Part shown: one piece after another, positions 24,271 to 33,213 of the stretch | Layout of the letters: each line of letters starts with the position of its first letter | Numbering within the stretch: position 1 is the stretch's first letter | Assembly (NCBI GenBank): GCA_017302835.1 | Contig: JAFLCC010000008.1 | Coordinates: forward strand, 104,008 to 168,007 | Length of the DNA: 64,000 nt | DNA from: Deltaproteobacteria bacterium | GTDB lineage: Bacteria > Bdellovibrionota > Bdellovibrionia > Bdellovibrionales > Bdellovibrionaceae | Direction: 5' to 3' | Translations under genes and position numbers: made by a program | The notes under the pieces: generated by a model | The model's database searches: none | The model's input: only the letters and a program-made list of their open reading frames with translations | What the model was told of the DNA's origin: nothing

Positions 24271-27009
24271 ATGAAAAGCTCAGATGTCAGAAGTTCATTT
24301 GTAAATTATTTTAAAAGACAAGGACATGTCCATTTGCCAAGCTCATCATTAATTCCAGAGAATGATGCCACATTGCTTTTTGCCAATGCAGGAATGAATC
24401 AATTTAAGAATTTATTCTTAGGATTAGAAAAAAAGGATTATCGACGGGCGGTGACCTCTCAAAAATGTGTGAGGGCCGGAGGAAAACATAATGACCTGGA
24501 AAATGTTGGTTTTACAGCTCGCCATCATACTTTTTTTGAGATGTTGGGAAATTTTTCCTTTGGCGACTACTTCAAAAAAGAAGCCATTCATTTTGCGTGG
24601 GAATACCTAACAAAAGATTTAGGATTGGATAAAAATAAACTTTTTGTAACTGTTTTTCAAAATGACGATGAAGCTGCAGATATTTGGCATCATCAAGAGG
24701 GTGTTCCTAAGGACAGAATTTTTAGATTTGGCGAGAAAGATAATTTTTGGAGAATGGGCGATACCGGCCCCTGTGGGCCCTGCTCGGAAATATTTTTTGA
24801 TCGTGGTGAAGAGTTTGGAAAAATAAAAGATCCTTTCAAATCCATCGAAAGTGGTGAAGACCGAATTATCGAAATTTGGAATTTAGTTTTCATGCAATTC
24901 TTTGAAAAGTCCCCAGGAGTGATGGAACCTCTACCGAAACCCTCTGTGGACACAGGAGCAGGATTAGAACGCGTTGTATCTGTCGTACAAGGACAGTGGA
25001 ATAATTTTGATACCGATATTTTTCAACCGATGATTCAGTCTGCTTGTCGTGTCAGCGGGATGGACTATGTGACTGATGTTAAGATTCTTGAATCCCATAA
25101 AGATATTTTAGAAAAGACTTCGGCCCTCCGAGTTCTTGCAGATCATTGCCGTTCCACCGGGTTTCTGATTGCCGACGGAGCTTTGCCTTCAAACGAAGGA
25201 CGAGGCTACGTTTTACGCAGGATCATTCGTCGGGCCATTCGTTATGGCAGAAAACTATCTGACAAATCATTACTCTATCCCATGGTGGAAGCTTTGATCA
25301 CATCGATGTCAGAGGCTTACCCAGAATTAGCACAAAGAAAAATTCACATTTTGAATACGGTTAAAGATGAAGAAACCAGATTTTTACAAACATTGGATGT
25401 GGGTTCTGAAATTTTAGAAAACGAAATTAAAAATTTGAAACAACATGGGAAAAAGAAGCTTTCTGGGGACGTTCTTTTTAAACTCTATGATACCTATGGC
25501 TTTCCTGTTGATTTGAGTCGTCTTATTGCTGAAGAAAAAGGAATCCTTTCTGATGAAGCAGAATTTGAAAAGCTTGCTATCGAAGCGAAGTCCAAAGCCA
25601 GAGCCTCATGGAAAGGCAAGTCCATGGATGCAGATCAGGCTCATTTAATCAAATTGACTTCGGAGTGTTTAAATAAAAATAAAGCGACGGTGTTTGTTGG
25701 CTATTCTCAACTAAATATTGAATCGCAAATTATGATTATGTCTGATGGACATCATCAGGTGGATAAATTGATGGCAGGACAGAGTGGTTTTGTTGTTCTG
25801 GATAAAACCTCATTTTATGCCGAAAGTGGGGGGCAATCTGGTGACAAGGGTTTCATCGCAGCCACGGGATTAGGATCAGGCATAGCAGGTTTAACTTCTG
25901 ACTTTAAAACGAGAGTGGAAAATACGGTAAAACTAAATGATATTTTTATGCACTCAATTGAAGTGTTAGAGGGTGATCTTCAAGTCGGAGCGAAAGTCAT
26001 AGCTGAAGTAGATAAACAATCTAGAAATCAAACAGCCGCCAATCATTCAGCGACTCACTTACTACATGCAGCCCTTAGAAAGGTACTTGGAGAGCAAGTT
26101 ACCCAAGCGGGCTCTTTAGTGGATGATCAAAAATTAAGATTTGATTTTACTTACAATAAACCACTGACTTTTGCAGAAATTGAAAAAGTTGAAAATCTCG
26201 TTAACTCTGCAATTTCATCCTCACTTGAAGTTGGCACTCATTTGATGAGTTACCCTCAAGCTTTGGAATTTGGCGCGATGGCCTTATTTGGTGAAAAATA
26301 TAGCGAGCAGGTAAGAGTGCTCAAAATGGGAGATTTTTCCTGTGAACTATGCGGTGGGACTCATGTAAAAAACACTTCAGAAATCAGGGTTTTTAAAATT
26401 GTTTCTGAAACGGGTGTCAGCAGTGGGGTCCGAAGAGTCGAAGCCTTATCTGGAGATATGGGCGTCAAGTACCTATTTAAAAGCCTCAATGAAAATCAAA
26501 AATCTAAACAGGACGCATCTATTCATGAAAATTGGGAAACCTTTTTAAGTAAATCCACATTTGAATTACCTCTGTGGATTGAAGCAAGGAAAAATGAAAT
26601 TAAAGAATTAGATCGTGAAATAAGGAAGCTTAAGTTAAATCAAGTAGATGTCGATCAGGTTGTATCTTCGAAGTTTCAAACCCAAGGCGCTGTTGCCTGT
26701 GTGGTTGCCAAAGTAGAAACAGATGACCGCGAGGCCATCGCTGAAATTGTCGATAGAATAAAAAACAAACTACAACAAGGAATCGTCGTGGTTCTAGGCG
26801 CTGGAACTGTTGCCTCACAACAACAGTTCCCTTTGGTTGTAGGTGTAAGTAAAGATTTAATTTCGAAAATAAAAGCCGGAGATATCGTCAAAAAGCTCTG
26901 TCAAAAATTCGGAGGCAATGGGGGCGGCCGACCTGATTTCGCTCAGGGTTCTGTTTCTAGCTTTAACGATTTACAATTACTTAAGAACCTTATCGCTGAA
27001 ACCTATTAG
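24271..27009 (+). CDS. alaS: Alanyl-tRNA synthetase
   Basis: 912 residues, class II synthetase. The catalytic core has KCVRAGGKHNDLENVG, RHHTFFEMLGNFSFGDYFK and the adenylate-site motif. The editing domain carries HSATHLLHAAL and the zinc-binding CGGTHVKNTSEI. A C-Ala domain ends with GNGGGRPDFAQG. Length and order are standard, and no residue seems missing. A ribosome-binding site GAAAGAG precedes ATG 24271. The 139 bases after the stop have no gene or clear terminator. Confidence 0.97.
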   Translation: MKSSDVRSSFVNYFKRQGHVHLPSSSLIPENDATLLFANAGMNQFKNLFLGLEKKDYRRAVTSQKCVRAGGKHNDLENVGFTARHHTFFEMLGNFSFGDYFKKEAIHFAWEYLTKDLGLDKNKLFVTVFQNDDEAADIWHHQEGVPKDRIFRFGEKDNFWRMGDTGPCGPCSEIFFDRGEEFGKIKDPFKSIESGEDRIIEIWNLVFMQFFEKSPGVMEPLPKPSVDTGAGLERVVSVVQGQWNNFDTDIFQPMIQSACRVSGMDYVTDVKILESHKDILEKTSALRVLADHCRSTGFLIADGALPSNEGRGYVLRRIIRRAIRYGRKLSDKSLLYPMVEALITSMSEAYPELAQRKIHILNTVKDEETRFLQTLDVGSEILENEIKNLKQHGKKKLSGDVLFKLYDTYGFPVDLSRLIAEEKGILSDEAEFEKLAIEAKSKARASWKGKSMDADQAHLIKLTSECLNKNKATVFVGYSQLNIESQIMIMSDGHHQVDKLMAGQSGFVVLDKTSFYAESGGQSGDKGFIAATGLGSGIAGLTSDFKTRVENTVKLNDIFMHSIEVLEGDLQVGAKVIAEVDKQSRNQTAANHSATHLLHAALRKVLGEQVTQAGSLVDDQKLRFDFTYNKPLTFAEIEKVENLVNSAISSSLEVGTHLMSYPQALEFGAMALFGEKYSEQVRVLKMGDFSCELCGGTHVKNTSEIRVFKIVSETGVSSGVRRVEALSGDMGVKYLFKSLNENQKSKQDASIHENWETFLSKSTFELPLWIEARKNEIKELDREIRKLKLNQVDVDQVVSSKFQTQGAVACVVAKVETDDREAIAEIVDRIKNKLQQGIVVVLGAGTVASQQQFPLVVGVSKDLISKIKAGDIVKKLCQKFGGNGGGRPDFAQGSVSSFNDLQLLKNLIAETY

Positions 27010-27148
27010 AACAACAGGCGTGCGTACTTAATCGTCTAACAATGGTACCAAGGAGCGTTGAGCTTTTAACAGGATTAATACACAGGACGTTAAGGCCTTT
27101 TGTTCCTGGAAATAATTAGTGGATTCTAAGGCCAGATTTCAAAGTACT

Positions 27149-27679
27149 CTATAATCCAAGAGCTTCGGATTTCATGGCTTCTTCGGATTGTTTTTGTTCT
27201 TTCATTTGGGATTGAATTTTATCGAAACCAACGGTTTTTCCTTTACCCACACCGGGACAGAAGGCGACGACTTCCTTGGCCCATGACTTAGGGTTCATGA
27301 GTTCTGGCCAAAAAGGCCAAGTTCGGCATTGGGTAGGACGGGCTTCATAAATTTGACATCTTTTCTTTTTCAGGAACATACAATCGGGATTTTTTGGATC
27401 TTCGATAAGGTGCCAAAAACCATTTTTAGAAGTGCAATATTTTTTAGTAAAGGCAGATGTCGTGAGTTTAAGGTTTCTGGCGATTTTTCTTCTGTCCTCT
27501 AGCGTGAGAAAAACAAACCCAAACTCACCATGGGAGGTACAACATTTTCCGGAGCCTTGACACTCAAATTGGACCCCTTCCGCAAGGAACGGCTTGTGAG
27601 GTTTTTTGGTTAAAGTGTTTTTCGTAGGAAAAGATTTAGGAATAGATTCTTGAGAGGGTAAATGATGTTTAGTATTCAT
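27149..27679 (-). CDS. YkgJ-type cysteine-cluster protein
   Basis: 176 residues. The conserved Cys-cluster pattern CQGSGKCCTSH, then DCMFLKKKRCQIYEARPTQC and RTWPFWPE, identifies the YkgJ (UPF0153) family, thought to bind metal or an iron-sulfur cluster. The N-terminal about 35 residues are Lys/Pro-rich and the C-terminal tail is Lys/Glu/Gln-rich. It begins 12 bases after the thioesterase stop and is probably co-transcribed with it. Function of the family is not established. Confidence 0.88.
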   Translation of the reverse strand: MNTKHHLPSQESIPKSFPTKNTLTKKPHKPFLAEGVQFECQGSGKCCTSHGEFGFVFLTLEDRRKIARNLKLTTSAFTKKYCTSKNGFWHLIEDPKNPDCMFLKKKRCQIYEARPTQCRTWPFWPELMNPKSWAKEVVAFCPGVGKGKTVGFDKIQSQMKEQKQSEEAMKSEALGL

Positions 27680-27691
27680 AGGAAATTCTTT

Positions 27692-28102
27692 CTATATAGT
27701 TTTAACAAAGGGTTGAAATAGATTTCTTATTTCATTTGGGATAGACATTTTTTTAAAAGTAATTTTGTCAGTAAATACATGAATCAAAGTGCACTCTAAA
27801 AATATCTGATCATTTTTCATAAATTGATAGAATGAGGTGAAGCTGCTAGTTCCCATTTTTAATAAAGTTAATTGAATCTGGATCGTTGATCCAGCGACTA
27901 AGGGATGGTGAAAAACACAGTTTGAAGAAACTATGGGGGTGAGCCATTCTGGATGATGAAACCAATAGGACCAGTCATTTTTTAAACTTAACAACCAAGC
28001 CTCGTAAGCACGGTGGCAGATAGTCCAAGTGTTGGCAAAAAATAGGATGCCTGCAGGATCACACTCATCGAAATGTATTTGGTAATTTAATGTATAATTC
28101 AT
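27692..28102 (-). CDS. Acyl-CoA thioesterase (4HBT hotdog family)
   Basis: 136 residues from ATG 28102; the frame is open to a TTG at 28117. The hotdog-fold motif HFDECDPAGILFFANT carries the family catalytic Asp within DPAGIL, as in 4-hydroxybenzoyl-CoA/YbgC thioesterases. Likely cleaves an acyl-CoA or aryl-CoA thioester; substrate unknown. It is divergent from the polyprenyl synthase gene across about 55 bases, and the first gene of a two-gene unit with the YkgJ protein. Confidence 0.82.
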   Translation of the reverse strand: MNYTLNYQIHFDECDPAGILFFANTWTICHRAYEAWLLSLKNDWSYWFHHPEWLTPIVSSNCVFHHPLVAGSTIQIQLTLLKMGTSSFTSFYQFMKNDQIFLECTLIHVFTDKITFKKMSIPNEIRNLFQPFVKTI

Positions 28103-28156
28103 ATTTGTTTTAGCCAAAGTATTGTGTTAATTCCAGGTAATCTCAAGGAGAATTTT

Positions 28157-29113
28157 TTGATTATTTATGACCAAGAATTAAAAATTTACAGTTCAAAGGA
28201 CTTTCCTACCTATTTGCCTAAATTAAATTCACTCTATGATGATTTATTTGCAGGAGGGAAGGGCTTTCGAGCAAAACTCGTAAAAGGGGTATCTCAGAAT
28301 CTGGCGATGCCAGAAAAGGCCGATTCTTTATTAGCCCAGACAATTGAATTTATTCATAATGCGTCGTTATTGCATGATGACTTGGTTGACAGGTCAAATT
28401 TACGAAGGGGCAAGCCGGCAGCTTGGACTCGGTACAGTCCAGAATACGCGGTTCTTGCTGGAGATTATTTATTGGCTCGAGTGATGGTAAATTTATCTAA
28501 ATTTGGAAATATAAGGTTGGTTCAGTATACGGCGGAAATGATTTCTGATTTGCTAGAGGGTGAATGGCTTCAGGATTCAGTCGTTGGCGACTTTCATATT
28601 AACTTAGATCAGTTGGATCAAATCCATGAACTGAAAACGGCATCCCTTTTTAAGTGGTGTTTAAAGGCCCCTTTTATTGCAGCCATGAGGGATGATTCGA
28701 CTTTACTTGAAATCACAGATGAATTGGGATCATTGCTGGGATTATTATTTCAAAGAAGTGATGATCTTTTGGATTATGATATTCGGAACCATGAGGGAAA
28801 AGCTATCCTAGGGGATTTAAAATCGAAGTATCTTAATTCTTTTGGAGCCTTTGTGTGCATTGGAAAATCCAAATCAGAAATTGAAAAGATAGCGATCAGT
28901 CAATCTTTAGAAGAGTTTATTCAAAAAATCGGTGGTAAGACTTATTTTGAGTTGAAGCTCAAAGAATTTGATAAATTAAACACAGCTAAAATCGAAATAT
29001 ATCATCATCATCTGGAAAGACTAAATAACAAATTATCCCCAAAGGAACAAAAGATGATTGCCTTTTTAAGGCCCTTGCCAGATTTGCTTTATTGGAGACA
29101 AAAATCAGGATGA
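28157..29113 (+). CDS. Polyprenyl diphosphate synthase
   Basis: 318 residues. First Asp-rich motif in LLHDDLVDRSNLRRG and second in QRSDDLLDYDI, both intact; these bind the magnesium-diphosphate of the allylic substrate. It adds isopentenyl units to make a long-chain prenyl diphosphate (quinone side chain). Start chosen as TTG 28157 because AAGGAG lies at 28145-28150; the frame extends to GTG 28124 without a ribosome binding site. The stop overlaps the next start by 4 bases. It is the first gene of an operon with a MenA-like prenyltransferase that could use its product. Confidence 0.88.
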   Translation: MIIYDQELKIYSSKDFPTYLPKLNSLYDDLFAGGKGFRAKLVKGVSQNLAMPEKADSLLAQTIEFIHNASLLHDDLVDRSNLRRGKPAAWTRYSPEYAVLAGDYLLARVMVNLSKFGNIRLVQYTAEMISDLLEGEWLQDSVVGDFHINLDQLDQIHELKTASLFKWCLKAPFIAAMRDDSTLLEITDELGSLLGLLFQRSDDLLDYDIRNHEGKAILGDLKSKYLNSFGAFVCIGKSKSEIEKIAISQSLEEFIQKIGGKTYFELKLKEFDKLNTAKIEIYHHHLERLNNKLSPKEQKMIAFLRPLPDLLYWRQKSG

Positions 29114-30204
29114 AATCATTTATCACCCTAGAGAAGGCCTCGCCTGATTTTAAAAAATATTTAGATGGATCTTTTTCAAAAACACAGAGGGCCGTTGTTG
29201 TTGAAAGTCTAAATTTGAATTCGAATGCGGAAGCTATTACTTTTGAAATTATAGAAGAGGATTTAAATCAAAAACTAGTTCTTAGTGAATTTTTTAGTTC
29301 CTTTTTAAAAGTCTACAAGTTTATCTATTTTCTATTTCCTATTTTTTATATTTGTTTAACCTATTATATAAATGATTTAACTTTTGACCCCACGACGACT
29401 TTTTTAGCAATTTTAGCGACCACTTTTTTATTCATCGCGGTGAACCTCATGTCAGATTATTGGGATTACATGAAGGGACTTGATAAAATAATAAAGTGCC
29501 ATCAGTCAAAACCCTTAGTGAAAGGGTGGATTCAGGCAGTGAGGGTAAAACAAATTTCTGTTGCGTTAATGATTGCCTCGCTATTTCTTGGCGTTCCCAT
29601 TGTCATTGCCTTTCCCAAAGTATTTGGAATTATTTTATTTGCTATGGTCATGATTTATTTTGGTTTATTAAGAAATGATGTAAGCTATCAAGAATATTCC
29701 CTTGGTGATTTGTTTTGGGGAATACTGGTTGGGCCGGTTTTGTCCATTGGTTTTGAAATGGCAATAGGTGGACAGGCTCATGTTCATTATCTCTTTTTTG
29801 GGATGGTTTGGGGAAGCTTAATATTTTTTAAAATTCAACTCAGTCATTTTGAATATCTACTGGCCGGCTCCTTGGCAGGAGTTAAAAATTTAATAAATTA
29901 TTTTGGTTTTGAAAATGGAAAAAAGTTTATACTTTTTTCTTGGTTGTTGTTTTTGACTAGTTTTCTTTTATTTCAGTTGAGCTTTTTACACTGGTTGATT
30001 TGCCTGCCCACTTTAGGAGTTCTGGGATATATGACCCTTAAAAGCTATAAAGGGTTAATGGATTTAAAGTCACCATTAGGGTCAGACCTTTCTAAGGTGA
30101 TGCTCAGTTTTCATCAGCTATATATTTTGGTAGTTTGCCTTTGGGTGACACAAACAATGTTTTTATTTTTGATAAAGGCAATTCAGGGAAATATTTTTAA
30201 GTGA
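29110..30204 (+). CDS. MenA/UbiA-like prenyltransferase, second Asp motif degraded
   Basis: 364 residues from ATG 29110 (GGAGA upstream, ATGA overlap with the synthase gene). An atypical cytoplasmic N-terminal extension of about 60 residues precedes eight or so membrane helices. The first prenyl-diphosphate motif is intact and MenA-like (NLMSDYWDYMKGLD). The region aligned with the second motif of MenA (NN-x-RD-x3-D) reads LSHFEYLLAGSLAG, with its acidic ligands missing. It may still be active, may use another substrate, or may be a non-enzymatic homologue. Stop overlaps the rsmJ GTG start. Confidence 0.75.
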   Translation: MKSFITLEKASPDFKKYLDGSFSKTQRAVVVESLNLNSNAEAITFEIIEEDLNQKLVLSEFFSSFLKVYKFIYFLFPIFYICLTYYINDLTFDPTTTFLAILATTFLFIAVNLMSDYWDYMKGLDKIIKCHQSKPLVKGWIQAVRVKQISVALMIASLFLGVPIVIAFPKVFGIILFAMVMIYFGLLRNDVSYQEYSLGDLFWGILVGPVLSIGFEMAIGGQAHVHYLFFGMVWGSLIFFKIQLSHFEYLLAGSLAGVKNLINYFGFENGKKFILFSWLLFLTSFLLFQLSFLHWLICLPTLGVLGYMTLKSYKGLMDLKSPLGSDLSKVMLSFHQLYILVVCLWVTQTMFLFLIKAIQGNIFK

Positions 30205-30986
30205 AGAAAATTTTTGTTCAAATGAGTTCTGGGGGAATCGACAAAAAAATATTTTCGATGATGTTGAAAGATTTTGAACTTATTTTTGTTGAGCAACCTG
30301 AAAGTGGTCCTTTAACTAAAAATGAATTAAAGAAAAAAGTAAAGCTATTAAAAGAGGTTTGTTCTTCAGTCGATGGGTTTTATTATTTATATGAAAATGA
30401 ATATCTTTGGGAATTGTTAGATAGTGATTTGAATTATATTTCCATTAATTTTGATAAAGATCATATCAATTACAAAAGAAAGACTAAAGGTAAGCAGGAC
30501 ATTCTTTTTAAAGCTCTTGGAAGTAAAGCTAAAAAGGTGCTAGACTTAAGCTGCGGTCTGGCAATAGATTGTGTTTTTCTGGCTCGGAATGGTTATCAAG
30601 TTCAAAGCATTGAAAGAAACACTTTAGTCTATTTCTTAATAGAAAGAGCTGTTGAAGTTTCTTGCGATCCAATTATTCAGAATATCAAATTTATTTTGGC
30701 CGACTCTAAAGAATTGGTTCAGGATCATTCTGATATTTTGAAACAATTTGATGTGATTTATTTTGATCCTATGTATCCTGATCGGGATAAATCAGCTTTG
30801 TCGAAGCAAGAAATGGAGTTGTTTAAAGACCTTGTAGGCAGTGATGCCGATGCCAAACAAATTTTTGAACTCATTAGAGTCTCTGGCCGACGGATAGTTG
30901 TCAAACGGCCATTGCATGGGGAGCCTTTGGGGCTTCCGATTCGTCACCAGTTTAAAGGCAAGACGGTTCGTTATGATATTTATTAG
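30201..30986 (+). CDS. rsmJ: 16S rRNA m2G1516 methyltransferase RsmJ
   Basis: 261 residues, GTG start overlapping the preceding stop. S-adenosylmethionine-binding fold beginning VLDLSCGLAIDCVFLARNG with IERN after it. The family-specific segment FDPMYPDRDKSALSKQEM, then FKDLVGSDADA and RIVVKRP, matches RsmJ, which methylates guanine in the 3' region of 16S rRNA. The N-terminal about 95 residues are more variable. A 5-bp GAGCC/GGCTC hairpin lies just after the stop (30987-31007), with no T-run. Confidence 0.9.
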   Translation: MKKIFVQMSSGGIDKKIFSMMLKDFELIFVEQPESGPLTKNELKKKVKLLKEVCSSVDGFYYLYENEYLWELLDSDLNYISINFDKDHINYKRKTKGKQDILFKALGSKAKKVLDLSCGLAIDCVFLARNGYQVQSIERNTLVYFLIERAVEVSCDPIIQNIKFILADSKELVQDHSDILKQFDVIYFDPMYPDRDKSALSKQEMELFKDLVGSDADAKQIFELIRVSGRRIVVKRPLHGEPLGLPIRHQFKGKTVRYDIY

Positions 30987-31039
30987 GAGCCATTTGGGGA
31001 CAGGCTCATTAGGTGTTTTAAGAAGGGCATGGTGGAAAG

Positions 31040-32263
31040 ATGATTATTTTTGTTGGAATTTTTGGTTTTCTTCTTTTTTTTCAATATGAGTTGGGAGCTA
31101 AACTTAACGCGGCAATTGCGCCTTTAAGACTGAAATGGATCCAAATTCAATCTCTAAAAATAAAGGATTGGATCATTCCATCCCTGGGACTTGGACTGAC
31201 TTCATTGAGCTTTATTAATAATACCAAAGTTCAATCTTCTCTTTGGAGAACTCAGATTTGGAGTTTTCGACGCTTTATGTTTTCTTTTTCCCAGGGGCAG
31301 CTGAGTTTTTTCATTATTGTTTTTTTGTTATCTATACAGCTTGAAATAAATAGTTTGTATCTAGTTTGTGTTTTTGTTTTTCCATGGTTATTTTTATTAG
31401 CTCTAAAGAAAAATTTAGTTTTGAAAAAAAATGGTGTAGATTACGACCCAAAAGGATTTTCTTTTCAGAAAATTCTAGAGCTATTAATAGGCTTTTCGCT
31501 TTTGTTATACTTTAATGAACAATTGTTTAAGCATTCACATTTAGTTCTTCCTTATCTTGAGGAAAGTGGTCTTGTTTTTTTTCTCACAGAGTGGGGGTGG
31601 ATGCAGTTTATTGTGCTATTAACCAGTGGATTTTTCTTGGGTCTTCTGCTGCCCTTTCAGGGGTATAGTTTATATATTACGTTTTTTATGTATTTGAATT
31701 CACAAATTTCTTATTTAGGTTTTGTGAGTTTTGTGCTGGGTGAATTTATATATTCTTATACCGTATTATATTTTAATTTTAAGAAAATGAATAAAGACTA
31801 TTTCGATCGCCTTAAGAATTTATTTTATTTCTTGATTTTATCTGCTTGTATTCTTTTTCTTATTCTTTTTTTCTTGCGTTTTAACCTGCAAATACTAAAT
31901 AGCTATGGAAACCTTATCTGGCAAAAGTGGATATTTATATTCACGTTAAGCTACTTAATTCTTGGGACTTACATGACAACTATGGTTTGGGGACATTTTA
32001 CTTGTTTGCACAATGATCCGGATGTGAAAGTGACTGACTCAGAATTTCGTTTTACAGGTGATATTTGTGGGGGACCTTACTTTGAGGATTCATTTTTTAA
32101 GTACATTCAAAATATCCTGGATCAAAGGCTAAAAAAACTTAATGAGTTTCAATTAGAACTAAATGAAGAAACTAGAAATAAAATTCCTTTATTTGTAATA
32201 AAAAAGTTTGATAATGAAAAAGATATTTTAATCAAAATTTTATCTGAGAAAATAGATGAATGA
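31040..32263 (+). CDS. Polytopic membrane protein of unknown function
   Basis: 407 residues with roughly eight to ten hydrophobic segments between about residues 1 and 325, followed by an about 80-residue cytoplasmic tail that is charged (QRLKKLNEFQLELNEETRN). A soluble loop contains GDICGGPYFEDSF. No family recognised. ATG 31040 follows GGTGGAAAG. The stop overlaps the start of the SpoIIE-like gene by 8 bases, so the two are translationally coupled and may form a membrane sensor-effector pair (inference). Confidence 0.8.
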   Translation: MIIFVGIFGFLLFFQYELGAKLNAAIAPLRLKWIQIQSLKIKDWIIPSLGLGLTSLSFINNTKVQSSLWRTQIWSFRRFMFSFSQGQLSFFIIVFLLSIQLEINSLYLVCVFVFPWLFLLALKKNLVLKKNGVDYDPKGFSFQKILELLIGFSLLLYFNEQLFKHSHLVLPYLEESGLVFFLTEWGWMQFIVLLTSGFFLGLLLPFQGYSLYITFFMYLNSQISYLGFVSFVLGEFIYSYTVLYFNFKKMNKDYFDRLKNLFYFLILSACILFLILFFLRFNLQILNSYGNLIWQKWIFIFTLSYLILGTYMTTMVWGHFTCLHNDPDVKVTDSEFRFTGDICGGPYFEDSFFKYIQNILDQRLKKLNEFQLELNEETRNKIPLFVIKKFDNEKDILIKILSEKIDE

Positions 32264-33140
32264 ACAAAATGATGCTCTAATTAAAAACCTAGAAAAGCAG
32301 TTGCACGATGTTCGTGAAGAGCTGTTTCTTTATAAATCTAAGATCAAGCTATTAAATATCGAATTAGAAAAAGTAATTGCTGAAGTTGGGCGTGATTTGC
32401 AAAAAACTTTGAAGATTCAAAAATTATTGTCACCTACGGATCCTCCAAAAATTTCTGGGTTTGAAATGAGTTCAAAATTTATTCCAGGAATGAAAAAAGG
32501 GGGGAATTATTTTGATGTTTTTGAGCATCAGGATAAACTTAAGTTTAGTATACTTCTTTCAAGCTGTTCAGGATTTAATATTTCCTCTTTACTTCTTTCC
32601 GTTTTAATAAAAATGACTTCGATGATTGAGGCGAGAAAAGGAACTGAACCTCATTTACTTATAAAGTATATCTTGGAAGAGCTTCGTCCCTTGATGGGCC
32701 ACCAAGAGGATGCTTCGATTTTTTATGGGGTTATTGATAAACGAAACTATCATTTTCAATATTGTCAGGTGGGTCATTTTTATGCCTATAAGCAAAGCTT
32801 TGGTCTAAATGTCTTACAAACCTTAGAAGCCTGTGGCCCGGCATTAAACAAAAAATTTAACACACAGTTGCATTCAAAAACTGTCGATTTAAGCTCGAAG
32901 GATAGGCTGATCCTTTTAACTGAAGGGGTTTTGCAGAATCAAAATTCTGAACAGGTCCCTTGGTTGGAATCAGACTTAATTCAAAGTATTCAAAATGCTC
33001 CTAAAAAAGGAGTGCATGAGTTAAGAAACGAAATTTTATTTCAGCTGGATAAGTTTTTAGGCACAGATACCTTGGATTATGATGTGACGGTTCTTATCAC
33101 CGAGGTCAAGGAAACTGTCATTAAACTTGCGGCAGAATAA
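32256..33140 (+). CDS. SpoIIE/RsbU-like PP2C-fold protein with degraded metal site
   Basis: 294 residues: an N-terminal coiled coil (about 5-45, DALIKNLEKQLHDVREELFLYKSKIKLL), then a PP2C fold of the SpoIIE type. Family landmarks can be traced, but the acidic ligands are altered. GGD becomes GGN (KKGGNYFDVF), DVSGHG becomes SSCSGFN, TDG becomes TEG (LLTEGV), and the final DD-V-T reads DYDVT. At least two of the usual metal-binding aspartates are therefore missing. It is probably a pseudophosphatase or acts as a binding partner. Overlaps the upstream membrane gene; citrate synthase begins 73 bases later. Confidence 0.8.
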   Translation: MNEQNDALIKNLEKQLHDVREELFLYKSKIKLLNIELEKVIAEVGRDLQKTLKIQKLLSPTDPPKISGFEMSSKFIPGMKKGGNYFDVFEHQDKLKFSILLSSCSGFNISSLLLSVLIKMTSMIEARKGTEPHLLIKYILEELRPLMGHQEDASIFYGVIDKRNYHFQYCQVGHFYAYKQSFGLNVLQTLEACGPALNKKFNTQLHSKTVDLSSKDRLILLTEGVLQNQNSEQVPWLESDLIQSIQNAPKKGVHELRNEILFQLDKFLGTDTLDYDVTVLITEVKETVIKLAAE

Positions 33141-33213
33141 CATCTTTGATAGTTTGAGTTAGTTGTTATTAAGTTGAAGATCATTTTGTGTTAAATAAGA
33201 CGGAGGAGTATTC

